A stretch of DNA of 10,462 bases from Clostridia bacterium BRH_c25 (GCA_001515955.1 LOES01000204.1:1-10462), one strand, 5' to 3'; numbered from the stretch's first letter, positions 1-7,679 are shown. Numbers and translations: made by a program. Notes: generated by a model from the sequence alone, not told the origin.

Positions 1-449
1 TCGCCGCTTTTAAGCTTCCTGCCCTCATAACCTCCTATCCCGCCTCTGACAAAGGTTGAACGGCTGCCCATAAGGATTGGAATATCCAGGCCGCCGGCAA
101 AAGCTATATAGCTTCTTGCCCCTTCTCTTGCCATTTCAAAGGAAAGCACATCACCTTTGGACAGCTTGAGGGACCTCCACATTGGTACTATATAACCATT
201 TACCCTGGGCACCATGTTTGCGCCGGTAATTGCAGCAATTGCATCAACATTGAAGGATATCTCAGGTCCGTTCAAGGTAGCTTCCAGAACCGCATCATAT
301 TCATCATTGCCTGCAAGGATGTTGGCCACCCTGAAGGAATATTCATCCATAGCTCCTGCAACAGGCATTCCATATTCCTGATACCCCCACCGTCCTCGAT
401 CCTGCACGGTAGTATAAAGGCCGGGATTGACAATAACTATATCTTTCAT
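1..449 (-). CDS. pxpC: 5-oxoprolinase subunit C (PxpC/KipA family), partial, 3' end beyond window
   Basis: The frame reads leftward from an ATG at 449 to the window edge without a stop, giving 149 N-terminal residues of a protein whose family is usually about 300-340 residues long. It opens MKDIVIVNPGLYTTVQDRGR, followed by YGMPVAGAMDEYSFRVANILAGN-type text, a GPEISF segment near residue 70 and the AAITGAN motif near residue 80. These are hallmarks of the biotin-dependent carboxyltransferase-like KipA/PxpC family. By family knowledge PxpC works with PxpA and PxpB in the cytoplasm to open 5-oxo-L-proline to L-glutamate using ATP. The gene begins 12 bases after the pxpB stop. A modest ribosome binding site, AGGTG, overlaps that stop, so the two genes are probably translationally linked. 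The C-terminal half cannot be judged here. The older name KipA (antagonist of the KipI kinase inhibitor) comes from Bacillus subtilis. The presence of pcp and pxpA makes the oxoprolinase role much more likely. Confidence 0.93.
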   Translation of the reverse strand, partial: MKDIVIVNPGLYTTVQDRGRWGYQEYGMPVAGAMDEYSFRVANILAGNDEYDAVLEATLNGPEISFNVDAIAAITGANMVPRVNGYIVPMWRSLKLSKGDVLSFEMAREGARSYIAFAGGLDIPILMGSRSTFVRGGIGGYEGRKLKSG

Positions 450-461
450 ATCTCTATTCAC

Positions 462-1187
462 CTATTCCGCTGCAATTTTAATTTCATATTGGTTTTTCTC
501 TATCAGATTGCATATATTATCATATTCATCCTTCTCTACCGGTGTAAACCTGATATAATCTCCAGCCTGTAATATTATTGGTATACTGCTTTTGAGATTG
601 TACAGCTTTACAGGAGTTCTTCCGATAAGCTGCCATCCTCCGGGAGCTTCTATAGGGTATACACCGGTCTGCTTGCCTGCAATACCAACAGACCCTGCCG
701 GTATCTTTGTCCTTGGAACCTTCAGTCTGGGAGTCTCTATCTTTTCTGACATTCCTCCCAGATAAGGAAAGCCGGGGGTAAAGCCCAGCATATATATAAG
801 ATAATCCACAGATGAGTGTATCTTAATTACTTCCGCTTCACTAATGCCGTTATGCTCTGCCACAAAGCTTAGATCTTCTCCAAATTCACCGCCGTATATT
901 GTCGGCAGCTCAATTATTCTTGGCTTCGGGAGGTCAATACTGTCCATGGTCTTTTCAATTTCCGTGAGCGCTTCCATCAGCTTATCTATTTCCAATTCCA
1001 CAGGATTATATTGTATCAAAATTGATCTGTATGTGGGTATCATTTCATGTATCCCTGCTATTTGGCTCTTTCGGATTGCCATGTACATATTTCTTACTTT
1101 CTTGTTTACCGCTTCACTTATTTCATTTCCATACTCTATTACCAGGCCTTTATCACCAGATAATAGATAACGCCCCTTTTCGTACAT
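462..1187 (-). CDS. pxpB: 5-oxoprolinase subunit B (PxpB/KipI family)
   Basis: This 241-residue protein has the normal length for PxpB/KipI (allophanate hydrolase subunit 1-like fold). Visible family motifs are IPTYRSILI (residues 50-58), IYGGEFGEDL (97-106), YMLGFTPGFPYLGGM (132-146), TPRLKVPRTKIPAGSVGIAG (152-171) and APGGWQLIGRTP (181-192). By family knowledge it is the cytoplasmic partner of PxpC in ATP-dependent 5-oxoproline cleavage. The ATG at 1187 is the first usable start, because an in-frame TGA lies two codons upstream. The only Shine-Dalgarno-like text is a weak AAGGGTG about ten bases upstream. The gene is 83 bases downstream of pxpA, an unusually wide gap for this operon, and a hairpin followed by a T run lies in that gap. 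It is followed closely by pxpC. An alternative name from Bacillus, KipI inhibitor of sporulation kinase, is less likely in this context. Confidence 0.95.
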   Translation of the reverse strand: MYEKGRYLLSGDKGLVIEYGNEISEAVNKKVRNMYMAIRKSQIAGIHEMIPTYRSILIQYNPVELEIDKLMEALTEIEKTMDSIDLPKPRIIELPTIYGGEFGEDLSFVAEHNGISEAEVIKIHSSVDYLIYMLGFTPGFPYLGGMSEKIETPRLKVPRTKIPAGSVGIAGKQTGVYPIEAPGGWQLIGRTPVKLYNLKSSIPIILQAGDYIRFTPVEKDEYDNICNLIEKNQYEIKIAAE

Positions 1188-1216
1188 ATATCATCACACC
1201 CTTGATCTATAATCTG

Positions 1217-1237
1217 AAAAAGGTGCCGAATTGCACC
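1217..1237 (-). terminator. putative weak intrinsic terminator or attenuator between pxpA and pxpB
   Basis: On the leftward transcript the sequence GGTGC-AATTCG-GCACC forms a five-pair GC-rich stem with a six-base loop, followed directly by TTTTT. Flanking purine and T residues could extend the stem by several A-U and G-U pairs. It lies in the 83-base gap between pxpA and pxpB. It may trim read-through so that pxpA is made in excess over pxpB and pxpC, but the stem is short and complete termination would break the pathway. This is an inference from structure only. Confidence 0.4.
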
Positions 1238-1270
1238 CTCTCAAAAATACTCCGGAATATTTCTCTATGC

Positions 1271-2041
1271 TTAAACAAATTCTTTCATAGGCCTGATCTG
1301 TATCCCATCAGCTTCCAGTCTTTCTCTGATAAGCTTTACAAATGCTACTGCCTCAGGATTGTCACCATGAACACAGATTGAATCTGCATTAATAGCTATA
1401 TCCGTTCCGTCTATGGCAGTGACCTTTCCCTCATTGACCATTCTTTTTACTCTGAGAACAGCCAGGTTCTTATCATGTATTACCGCTCCGGCAAGCTTCC
1501 TGGAAACCAGTGAGCCGTCTGAATTATAGGCCCTGTCGGCAAACACTTCCTCCGCTACCCTCAGACCGGCTTCCCTTGCTGCCTTCGCCAGCTCGCTGCC
1601 GGCCAAGGCAAGAACTATCAACTGCCTGTCCACATCACATATTGCTTTGGCTACCTCTTTTGCCATTGCGGCATTTGCAGATACCATATTATAAAAGGCC
1701 CCGTGAAGCTTTATGTGCTGCAAGGATGTCCCTGCTGCCCGGGCAAATGCATCAAGAGCACCGATTTGATAAATCAGATAATTTCTGGCTTCTCTTGGTG
1801 TAACCTCCAGGTTTCTCCTGCCAAAGCCGATCAGGTCAGGATATCCGGGGTGAGCACCTATTCCCAGCTTGTTTTCCTTTGCTGAGGCAACGGTTTTTTC
1901 CATAACCATAGGGTCTCCTGCATGCCAGCCGCATGCAATGTTAACTGAAGATACATGCCCGAGCACAGCTTCATCCAATCCAAGCTTATAAGCTCCAAAG
2001 CTTTCCCCTACATCGCTGTTCAAATCAACCGTATTTCTCAT
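1271..2041 (-). CDS. pxpA: 5-oxoprolinase subunit A (PxpA, LamB/YcsF family)
   Basis: This 256-residue protein has the usual family length and carries the LamB/YcsF motifs in order: VDLNSDVGESFG (5-16), VNIACGWHAGDP (33-44), GIGAHPGYPDLIGFGRR (60-76), KLHGAFYN (111-118), EVFADRAY (165-172) and SICVHGDNP (221-229). By family knowledge it is a cytoplasmic subunit of the ATP-dependent 5-oxoprolinase that yields L-glutamate. The family motif usually written KPHGALYN reads KLHGAFYN here, with the histidine kept. The start is firm: GAGGGG (2048-2053) lies six bases before the ATG. It is the first gene of the leftward pxpA-pxpB-pxpC operon, with a good promoter about 50 bases upstream, and it is divergent from the DUF969-DUF979-pcp operon. 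The ycsF name is the Bacillus equivalent. Confidence 0.96.
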   Translation of the reverse strand: MRNTVDLNSDVGESFGAYKLGLDEAVLGHVSSVNIACGWHAGDPMVMEKTVASAKENKLGIGAHPGYPDLIGFGRRNLEVTPREARNYLIYQIGALDAFARAAGTSLQHIKLHGAFYNMVSANAAMAKEVAKAICDVDRQLIVLALAGSELAKAAREAGLRVAEEVFADRAYNSDGSLVSRKLAGAVIHDKNLAVLRVKRMVNEGKVTAIDGTDIAINADSICVHGDNPEAVAFVKLIRERLEADGIQIRPMKEFV

Positions 2042-2047
2042 TCCATA

Positions 2048-2053
2048 CCCCTC
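2048..2053 (-). promoter_or_regulatory. ribosome binding site of pxpA
   Basis: GAGGGG on the minus strand is six bases before the ATG at 2041. It fixes the pxpA start. Confidence 0.8.
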
Positions 2054-2088
2054 GTTTCATAATATGAGCCGATGCTTCGCTATTTATT

Positions 2089-2117
2089 ATTTTAATCTAT
2101 AGGCTATTATTTGTCTA
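2089..2117 (-). promoter_or_regulatory. sigma-A-type promoter of the pxpABC operon
   Basis: On the minus strand TAGACA (2117-2112, five of six matches to the -35 consensus) and TAAAAT (2094-2089, five of six to the -10 consensus) are separated by exactly 17 bases. Transcription would start near 2082, leaving a leader of about 40 bases before pxpA. This is the best promoter match in the divergent region. It is a pattern match only. Confidence 0.7.
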
Positions 2118-2133
2118 TCTTCATTGGGCTATA

Positions 2134-2162
2134 TTTTACAAAGAACTGACCACTTCTGAAAT
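2134..2162 (+). promoter_or_regulatory. candidate promoter of the DUF969-DUF979-pcp operon
   Basis: TTTACA (2134-2139, five of six) and TGAAAT (2157-2162, four of six) are 17 bases apart on the plus strand. The predicted start near 2169 would fall inside the 18-bp palindrome at 2162-2179, a position suited to repression. The -10 match is mediocre, and an alternative TAATAT at 2178-2183 lacks a good -35 box. Confidence 0.35.
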
Positions 2163-2179
2163 ACAAATATTTATTTGTA
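2162..2179. promoter_or_regulatory. perfect 18-bp palindrome, candidate operator
   Basis: TACAAATATTTATTTGTA consists of two perfect 8-bp inverted halves around a TT centre. It lies between the divergent pxpABC and DUF969-DUF979-pcp operons, about 50 bases before the DUF969 start. Its position suggests a binding site for a dimeric repressor or activator acting on the rightward operon and possibly both. The sequence is AT-rich, so chance occurrence is possible, and I cannot assign a regulator family to it. Confidence 0.45.
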
Positions 2180-2213
2180 ATATGTAAAGGAATACATTAA
2201 TAACATTAGTAAA

Positions 2214-2221
2214 AAGGAGGA
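2214..2221 (+). promoter_or_regulatory. strong ribosome binding site of the DUF969 gene
   Basis: AAGGAGGA is a near-perfect Shine-Dalgarno sequence seven bases before the ATG at 2228. It fixes the start of the first gene of the rightward operon. Confidence 0.85.
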
Positions 2222-2227
2222 GATTGT

Positions 2228-2917
2228 ATGGAAATTTTGAAGCTGGTCGGTGTACTCATTGTTGTCATCGGGTTTATTGCTAAAAAAGACACCATTGCTA
2301 CTGTAGTAGTAGCAGGTATTGCTACAGGCCTGGTTGCCGGAATGTCCATCATGGATATCCTGGAGACTTTAGGCAAGTCTTTCATTACCCAAAGGACTGC
2401 CACTCTTTTTGTACTCACATTACCTGTTATTGGTATATGCGAGCGTTACGGATTGAAGGATAAGGCCGTAGACCTTATAAGAAGCATTAAGCATGCTACT
2501 GCCGGCAAAGTAATTACACTATATCAGGTTATCCGTGCCGCAGCAGCCGCATTTTCCCTTCGTATCGGGGGACATCCGCAGTTTGTACGTCCGCTGGTAA
2601 ACCCAATGGCACAGGGAGCTGCCATTGCCAAGTATAACAAGATTGATGATGCTACTGAAGATCAGGTTAAGGGAGCCTGTGCCGCATCTGAGAACTTTGG
2701 CAACTTCTTTGCACAAAATTGCTTTATGGGTGCATCAGGTACACTGCTTATCGTTTCAACGCTGGTAGAACAAGGGCAGCAGGTGGATGCTCTTCAAATT
2801 GCCATGGCCTCCATACCTGTAGCCGTTATATCGGTTATTGTAGGAGCAGTTTACTTCCGCATATTTGATAGGCGTCTTGATAAACGTTATGGAAATAATA
2901 AGGAGGCTGAAGTATAA
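2228..2917 (+). CDS. DUF969 family membrane protein, putative 5-oxoproline transporter subunit
   Basis: This 229-residue hydrophobic protein is recognised as DUF969 by its conserved centre, LRIGGHPQFVRPLVNPMAQGA (residues 111-131 approximately), and by ENFGNFFAQNCFMGASGTLL (155-174). Likely membrane segments are at about 3-17, 24-40, 58-72, 97-112, 165-182 and 193-212. The tail is charged. Its start is set by AAGGAGGA seven bases upstream. It overlaps the next gene by one base (TAATG), which indicates translational coupling and fits a two-subunit membrane complex with the DUF979 protein. The biochemical function of the family is not known to me. The inference that the pair carries 5-oxoproline or pyroglutamyl peptides rests on their operon with pcp and the divergent pxpABC. 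Other amino acid or peptide substrates remain possible. Confidence 0.9.
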   Translation: MEILKLVGVLIVVIGFIAKKDTIATVVVAGIATGLVAGMSIMDILETLGKSFITQRTATLFVLTLPVIGICERYGLKDKAVDLIRSIKHATAGKVITLYQVIRAAAAAFSLRIGGHPQFVRPLVNPMAQGAAIAKYNKIDDATEDQVKGACAASENFGNFFAQNCFMGASGTLLIVSTLVEQGQQVDALQIAMASIPVAVISVIVGAVYFRIFDRRLDKRYGNNKEAEV

Positions 2918-3843
2918 TGAATACTAACACCATCATTGCTGAAGTCTTCTATAGTATTATCGGAATTATATTTATTCTGGTAGGAACCAAGTCACTAAAG
3001 GATAGTATTGAGAATAAGGTCCGCACCACCAGCGCGCTGTTCTGGTTCATACTTGCCTTTACCTTCATCGTCGGCCCTCATGTTCCTTACTGGATTACAG
3101 GACTTTGTGTCATATTAATTGCTGCACTCACTGCCTTCCAGAAGGTTGGCCAGAGCAAGAGCGATGTTCCTGCACCGGAGGAAACCCGCGGGAATGCAAA
3201 CAGGCTTGGCAACATGGTATTCGTCCCGGCTTTGTGTCTTGCGGTGGCAGCGGTATTTGCAGCAACCTTTCTGCCCTTTGGTGCAAACAATGCCATAGGT
3301 ATTTCGGCAGCAGTAGCATTGGCAGTGGCATTTTTAATCACTAAAGCGCCTGCAAAAAATGCAGTTACAGACGGTACCCGCCTTATGGACAATGTAGGTC
3401 CCGTAGGTATATTGCCCCAGCTTCTGGCAGCCTTGGGCGCCTTGTTTACTGCAGCAGGGGTAGGCAATGTAATCGCTTCGGGAGTGTCTGCAATAATACC
3501 GGATAACAGCAGGTTCATTGCTGTAGCGGTTTATTGTATTGGAATGGCACTGTTCACAATCATAATGGGTAATGGCTTTGCAGCCTTTGCAGTTATCACA
3601 GTGGGTATAGGCCTGCCCTTCATAATCATGCAGGGAGGAAATCCTGTCATTGTAGGTGCACTAGGCCTTACCGCAGGCTACTGTGGTACTCTCTGTACAC
3701 CTATGGCAGCTAACTTCAATATTATGCCTGCTGCGCTTCTGGAAACCAAGGATAAATATTCTATTATCAAAGCTCAATTGCCTGTTGCCGGTGTTATGCT
3801 ATTAGTTCACATTCTATTGATGTATTTCCTGGCATTCAAATAA
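2917..3843 (+). CDS. DUF979 family membrane protein, putative transporter partner of the DUF969 protein
   Basis: This 308-residue polytopic membrane protein has about nine to ten hydrophobic stretches, including 7-23, 41-58, 60-74, 100-120, 125-143, 164-185, 200-218, 222-240, 243-262 and 288-306. A charged hydrophilic loop lies at 75-97. Notable motifs are IIMGNGFAAFAVITVGIGLP (215-234) and LTAGYCGTLCTPMAANFNIM (251-270). Small-residue-rich re-entrant-like motifs of this kind occur in secondary transporters of the ion-transporter type. AGGAGG at 2901-2906 lies inside the end of the DUF969 gene, ten bases before this start, and the one-base overlap suggests coupled translation at a fixed ratio. 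A secondary transporter is inferred because no ATPase gene is nearby. Substrate assignment to 5-oxoproline is by context only. Confidence 0.9.
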   Translation: MNTNTIIAEVFYSIIGIIFILVGTKSLKDSIENKVRTTSALFWFILAFTFIVGPHVPYWITGLCVILIAALTAFQKVGQSKSDVPAPEETRGNANRLGNMVFVPALCLAVAAVFAATFLPFGANNAIGISAAVALAVAFLITKAPAKNAVTDGTRLMDNVGPVGILPQLLAALGALFTAAGVGNVIASGVSAIIPDNSRFIAVAVYCIGMALFTIIMGNGFAAFAVITVGIGLPFIIMQGGNPVIVGALGLTAGYCGTLCTPMAANFNIMPAALLETKDKYSIIKAQLPVAGVMLLVHILLMYFLAFK

Positions 3844-3863
3844 TCTAATTTGGAGGTTTTGTT

Positions 3864-4508
3864 ATGAAAGTTCTTCTTACTGCCTTTGACCCCTTCGGCG
3901 GGGACAAGATAAATCCGGCACTGGAAGCGGTTAAGCTGGTTTCAGAGAAAATCGGCCAGGTTGATATTGTGAAGCTTATGGTACCCACGGTATTTAAAAA
4001 ATCCATAGATACTGTTGTAGCTGCTATAAAGGAGCACAAGCCTGATGTAGTGCTCTGTATAGGACAGGCCGGAGGCCGCTTTGAAGTGACTCCTGAACGT
4101 GTGGCAATCAATGTGGATGACGCGCGTATTCCCGATAACGAAGGGAATCAGCCCATAGATACTGCAATTTATGAAGACGGAGCTCCTGCCTACTTTTCAC
4201 AGCTGCCGGTCAAAGCAATGGTTGGTGAAATACGTGCCAGCGGCTTGCCAGCCAGCTTGTCAAACAGCGCCGGTACCTTTGTGTGCAATCACCTGATGTA
4301 TGGCGTACTGTATCATTTAGAAAAAAACTTCCCGGGAGTGCGCGGCGGTTTCATACATGTGCCGTTCATCCCCGAGCAGGCAGCAACAAGAACTCCGCCT
4401 GCGCCATCTCTTTCGATGACAGATATTGCAAGGGCACTGGAAGCGGCTATTAAAGCCATAGGAGCTAATAGTAAGGATATATCCGCTATAGAAGGAAAAG
4501 AATTTTAA
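3864..4508 (+). CDS. pcp: pyroglutamyl-peptidase I (pyrrolidone-carboxylate peptidase, peptidase family C15)
   Basis: This 214-residue protein has the standard length of bacterial Pcp and starts with the family signature MKVLLTAFDPFGG. The Cys-His-Glu catalytic set is present: Glu78 in GGRFEVTPERVAIN, Cys141 in SAGTFVCNHLMY and His165 in GFIHVPFIP. By family knowledge it is a cytoplasmic cysteine peptidase that removes N-terminal pyroglutamate from peptides, releasing 5-oxoproline. That product is the substrate of the divergently encoded PxpABC. The start is fixed by GGAGG (3852-3856), seven bases before the ATG. The gene follows the DUF979 gene by 20 bases, is the last of its operon and is followed by a strong terminator. 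A cytoplasmic peptidase fits import of pyroglutamyl peptides, or turnover of endogenous ones. Confidence 0.97.
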   Translation: MKVLLTAFDPFGGDKINPALEAVKLVSEKIGQVDIVKLMVPTVFKKSIDTVVAAIKEHKPDVVLCIGQAGGRFEVTPERVAINVDDARIPDNEGNQPIDTAIYEDGAPAYFSQLPVKAMVGEIRASGLPASLSNSAGTFVCNHLMYGVLYHLEKNFPGVRGGFIHVPFIPEQAATRTPPAPSLSMTDIARALEAAIKAIGANSKDISAIEGKEF

Positions 4509-4517
4509 AAACAAGAT

Positions 4518-4543
4518 ATAAGGGCTGCTGACGCAGCCCTTAT
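4518..4543. terminator. bidirectional rho-independent terminator between pcp and the ABC permease gene
   Basis: ATAAGGGCTGC (4518-4528) and its exact complement (4533-4543) form an 11-pair stem with a TGAC loop, ten bases after the pcp stop. On the plus strand it is followed by TCTATTT. On the minus strand it is followed by ATCTTGTTTTT. The two converging operons therefore appear to share it. The minus-strand use would end the permease transcript about 25 bases after its stop. Confidence 0.88.
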
Positions 4544-4567
4544 TCTATTTCACAATAAAACATATTT

Positions 4568-6982
4568 TTACAGGGAGTTTACCACATCTGATATGCCCTT
4601 TGACCTTATCCGTCTGATGGGGCTGATAACCGAGATCAGGGTTGTCAGCAAAGCAATAACCGTTATTATAATTATTTGAAGCAAAGGGAATTTCCAGATT
4701 ACATGAAAAATTGCAAGGTAATTGGTAATCAATGCCCTTTGCAGCAGGACCCCAAGTATGCAGCCGGTAATACATCCTGTCACACTGTATGTTGCCGCTT
4801 CTGTCAGAACCATTCTATTCAACTGCCTGCCCGACATGCCGACTGCCCTTATGACTCCCAGATACCTGGTTTTTGACGCGACACTGGTATTTATTGTATT
4901 TATGATATTTAGAATGCTTATCAAAGCGATTACCGCAACAAAACCGTATACAAAAACCGCCATCGTTAAATAGAGCTGATTTATTTCAACATTTTGCTGG
5001 CGTTTATCCAGGAAGGATATATCTGCAGCTACCATGCCTTTTATCATATCGGCAGCTTTTTCATCACTTCTGCGATGGAGCTGAAGCTCGACGACTTTGA
5101 ACGCAGCTTCTCCGTTTATCTCAGTAAATAATGACTCTGTTGTAATGAATGTGGTCATTGTCAATTCTGTACTGCTAAACGGTACAGTGCGCAATATTCC
5201 CATAACAGTCAATTCTTTCGTTCCTTTTGCAGTTTCAATATAGACCTTATCCCCTAATTGCAGCCTGGCAGTCTCAGTAGTGATATTATTCCTTAAATGT
5301 CCCGCAACTGCAATAACTCCGTTCTTCTCATCCATTTCATCCTCCGAAAGCTTTCCGGCAATCAGATCTGTTTTTGCCCACTTCAGCTGGTTTTTATCAT
5401 AAGAAATCAACCAGGATTTTTCGGGAGGCACAAATAAACCATTATCTTTTATCTCAATTCCTTTCATGCTCTCTTTATATGAATCAGTCAGCCGTGCCGC
5501 ATCAAAGGCAGCGTCAACATAACCGAACTTCCTTCCATATACCCTTTTGACTCCATCAATCCCCGACAGCTTTTCATACAGTTCATTGCTTATGCCCTGG
5601 TCCGATACCAGAGAAATGTCAGGGGTATAAGGCTTGGTAGACTTAAGGGAAGCATGCAGGAAATCGATAAACACGTTGAAGCCCAAGAACATGATAATGC
5701 TGATCGCAATTGAACAGGACATCAGAAAAAGTGTTTTCTTTCTCATGGTGGCATTGTTTATTCCCATTGCAGTCTCAGCATGCAGAAGCTTTGTCAGCAA
5801 ACCACGCTTCTTCATTTTTGTGATCTTTATATCGTTGCTTCCTGTAACGGCATTTACAGGAGAAACCCGTGCAGCCTTTTTTGCAGGCAGTAAGGAAGCC
5901 ATGAAAACTGTCAGGAAACCAATTACTATTCCGGCCGCTATACCTATCAAGCTTATGCTGAGTAAAGGAATTTCTCCAAAAATAGTGTTGTTGAAGAACT
6001 TCAATACGGCGGAACAGGCAAAGGTCATCAACATACCTGCAAGAACCCCTAAAGGTATTGCCCTAAGGGTTATTGCGAATCCTTCCTTCCTTACCAGCTT
6101 CCTTATCTGTGACTGTGATGCACCGACACACCTTAGAAGCCCGAACTGCCTTACTCTTTCCATGACCGAGATGTTGAAGGTGTTATATATCATCACCACA
6201 CTCGCTGCAAGGACTATACAAAACAAAATACCGCCTATGGTATACAAGCCTGCAGCTGCCTTATGCTCACTCTGTCCTATAACCGCCAGCAGATGATTGT
6301 TATACTCCACTCTGTTATCTGCAATATCAAGTTCAGTTTTAATATCTTTCACTGATCGATTTATGTCCACCTTATCCTTAAATTCAACAAGGTATAAGTT
6401 TGTCATTGCAGAAGTTACATCATTTGCGGCTGCAACAGACAGAAATACTCCCGGCACTCCTGAAGCCTTCATGTTTCTCATATCATTATAGATTCCGCTT
6501 ACCACAAATTCCCCTTCAATATCACCTGCAAATGAAATACGAACCTTATTGCCAACCTCCACATTCAGGAACAAGCTTTCAGTTGCCCATTTTTCAAGCA
6601 TTATTTCATTTTTCCCCGAGGGATATTTCCCTTGTATTACCTTTATATTTAGATTACCTGCAAAAGCCTCATCCAATGCTCCAAGCCTGCAGCCGGTTCC
6701 GTTGATCATTCCTTTCCCAAGGTCCTTCCAACTTCCTGAATTCCTGACATCAATACGGTTCCGGATAGTAGAAATCTCAACCGGTGATAGATCTACAAGG
6801 GCAATATGGTAATTCCCGTATTCATGGATCACCTGCAGCTTTTCAAACCTCATAAGAACATCCCCCATTGAGAATATTCCGGTAATAAGAGCAACCGATA
6901 TCGCAATACTGATTATTGACAGGCGGGTTTTCTTCCTGTGCGCCGACAGGTACCTGGAGGCAAGTGTCAGATAGTGCTTCAT
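4568..6982 (-). CDS. ABC transporter permease, duplicated MacB/FtsX architecture
   Basis: This 804-residue protein consists of two similar halves. The first has a membrane segment at about 22-44, an extracytoplasmic MacB-like periplasmic core domain at about 45-240, then three membrane segments near 247-270, 307-330 and 342-366. An FtsX motif, SVMERVRQFGLLRCVGAS, lies at 272-289. The second half begins near 400 with a membrane segment at 418-440 and an extracytoplasmic domain to about 665. Membrane segments follow at about 670-696, 732-748 and 764-787, with the matching motif SVASKTRYLGVIRAVGMSG at 700-718. The start overlaps the ATPase stop by four bases (ATGA), so the two form one transporter with coupled translation. 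Such permeases usually act as mechanotransmitters or exporters for peptides, lipids or lipoproteins. The adjacent two-component system suggests antimicrobial peptide or envelope-stress defence. The substrate is unknown. Confidence 0.92.
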   Translation of the reverse strand: MKHYLTLASRYLSAHRKKTRLSIISIAISVALITGIFSMGDVLMRFEKLQVIHEYGNYHIALVDLSPVEISTIRNRIDVRNSGSWKDLGKGMINGTGCRLGALDEAFAGNLNIKVIQGKYPSGKNEIMLEKWATESLFLNVEVGNKVRISFAGDIEGEFVVSGIYNDMRNMKASGVPGVFLSVAAANDVTSAMTNLYLVEFKDKVDINRSVKDIKTELDIADNRVEYNNHLLAVIGQSEHKAAAGLYTIGGILFCIVLAASVVMIYNTFNISVMERVRQFGLLRCVGASQSQIRKLVRKEGFAITLRAIPLGVLAGMLMTFACSAVLKFFNNTIFGEIPLLSISLIGIAAGIVIGFLTVFMASLLPAKKAARVSPVNAVTGSNDIKITKMKKRGLLTKLLHAETAMGINNATMRKKTLFLMSCSIAISIIMFLGFNVFIDFLHASLKSTKPYTPDISLVSDQGISNELYEKLSGIDGVKRVYGRKFGYVDAAFDAARLTDSYKESMKGIEIKDNGLFVPPEKSWLISYDKNQLKWAKTDLIAGKLSEDEMDEKNGVIAVAGHLRNNITTETARLQLGDKVYIETAKGTKELTVMGILRTVPFSSTELTMTTFITTESLFTEINGEAAFKVVELQLHRRSDEKAADMIKGMVAADISFLDKRQQNVEINQLYLTMAVFVYGFVAVIALISILNIINTINTSVASKTRYLGVIRAVGMSGRQLNRMVLTEAATYSVTGCITGCILGVLLQRALITNYLAIFHVIWKFPLLQIIIITVIALLTTLISVISPIRRIRSKGISDVVNSL

Positions 6983-7662
6983 TTTCTGCCACCTCCAAGC
7001 TCCGCCACCGCTCCATCCTCAACCTGAAAGACCCGGTCTGCAAAAGAGGCATAGTTCTCATTATGTGTAATCATTATAAGTGTCTGACTATATTTGTCTA
7101 CAGATAACTTCATCAGGTCTATGACATCCCTGCTGTTTTTGCTGTCAAGATTTCCTGTCGGCTCATCAGCCAGAATAATTGCAGGTTTTGTCGCCAAAGC
7201 CCTCCCTATTGCCACACGCTGCTGCTGTCCTCCTGAAAGCTGACTGGGCAGGTGATGCTTTCTATCAGAAAGCCCCAGTGTATTAAGCAGCTCATCAATA
7301 TACTGCTCATCAGGTTTTTTATAATCCAGAAGTAATGGCAAAATCACGTTCTCTTCAACATTTAATTCCGGGACAAGGTTATATGCTTGAAAAATGAATC
7401 CTATGTTACGTCTGCGAAAAACCGCCAGGGCCTCTTCCTTCATTGTGAAAATATCCCGGCCGTCCAAAAAAACCTTCCCGGCTGTTGGTGCGTCCAAGGC
7501 TCCAAGCAGATTAAGAAGCGTGCTCTTCCCTGAGCCCGACGGTCCGACAATAGAAATGAATTCTCCTTTTGAAACAGAAAAAGACACATCCTTCAAGGCC
7601 TCTACCCTGGTTTCGCCCTTTCCGTAAGTTTTTGACAAATTTTCAGTTTTCAGTATTTCCAT
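6979..7662 (-). CDS. ABC transporter ATP-binding protein, MacB/LolD type
   Basis: This is a complete 227-residue ABC ATPase counted from the ATG at 7662. It shows Walker [10 protein letters not shown] (40-48), Q-loop glutamine in FQAYN (Gln92), signature LSGGQQQR (142-149), Walker [13 protein letters not shown] (162-173, catalytic Glu167) and H-loop His200. The [11 protein letters not shown] wording and the absence of a membrane domain place it with the MacB/LolD/FtsE class that pairs with FtsX-type permeases. The open frame extends six codons further, to an ATG at 7680. The inner start is preferred because TGAGGTG lies six bases before it. The outer ATG has only GGGAG 13 bases away, within a predicted stem. 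Its stop overlaps the permease start (ATGA). It follows the sensor kinase by a repeat-rich gap that probably contains its own regulated promoter. Confidence 0.94.
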   Translation of the reverse strand: MEILKTENLSKTYGKGETRVEALKDVSFSVSKGEFISIVGPSGSGKSTLLNLLGALDAPTAGKVFLDGRDIFTMKEEALAVFRRRNIGFIFQAYNLVPELNVEENVILPLLLDYKKPDEQYIDELLNTLGLSDRKHHLPSQLSGGQQQRVAIGRALATKPAIILADEPTGNLDSKNSRDVIDLMKLSVDKYSQTLIMITHNENYASFADRVFQVEDGAVAELGGGRK

Positions 7663-7668
7663 TTTTGA

Positions 7669-7675
7669 CACCTCA
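7669..7675 (-). promoter_or_regulatory. ribosome binding site deciding the ABC ATPase start
   Basis: TGAGGTG on the minus strand lies six bases before the ATG at 7662. It supports that start over the in-frame ATG at 7680. Confidence 0.65.
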
Positions 7676-7679
7676 GTCA

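Noticed and set aside
462..1187. KipI role (sporulation kinase inhibitor) for the pxpB product
   Set aside because: The same family fits, but co-location with pxpA, pxpC and pcp makes the 5-oxoprolinase role the better supported one, and no KipR-like regulator is present.
3087..3518. 143-codon minus-strand frame inside the DUF979 gene
   Set aside because: It is a shadow of a clearly conserved membrane protein gene, with a low-complexity Ala/Thr-rich composition and no plausible start signals.
5634..6296. 220-codon open frame on the plus strand
   Set aside because: It lies wholly antisense to the ABC permease gene, has no ribosome binding site and its residues look like a reverse-strand reading of coding sequence.
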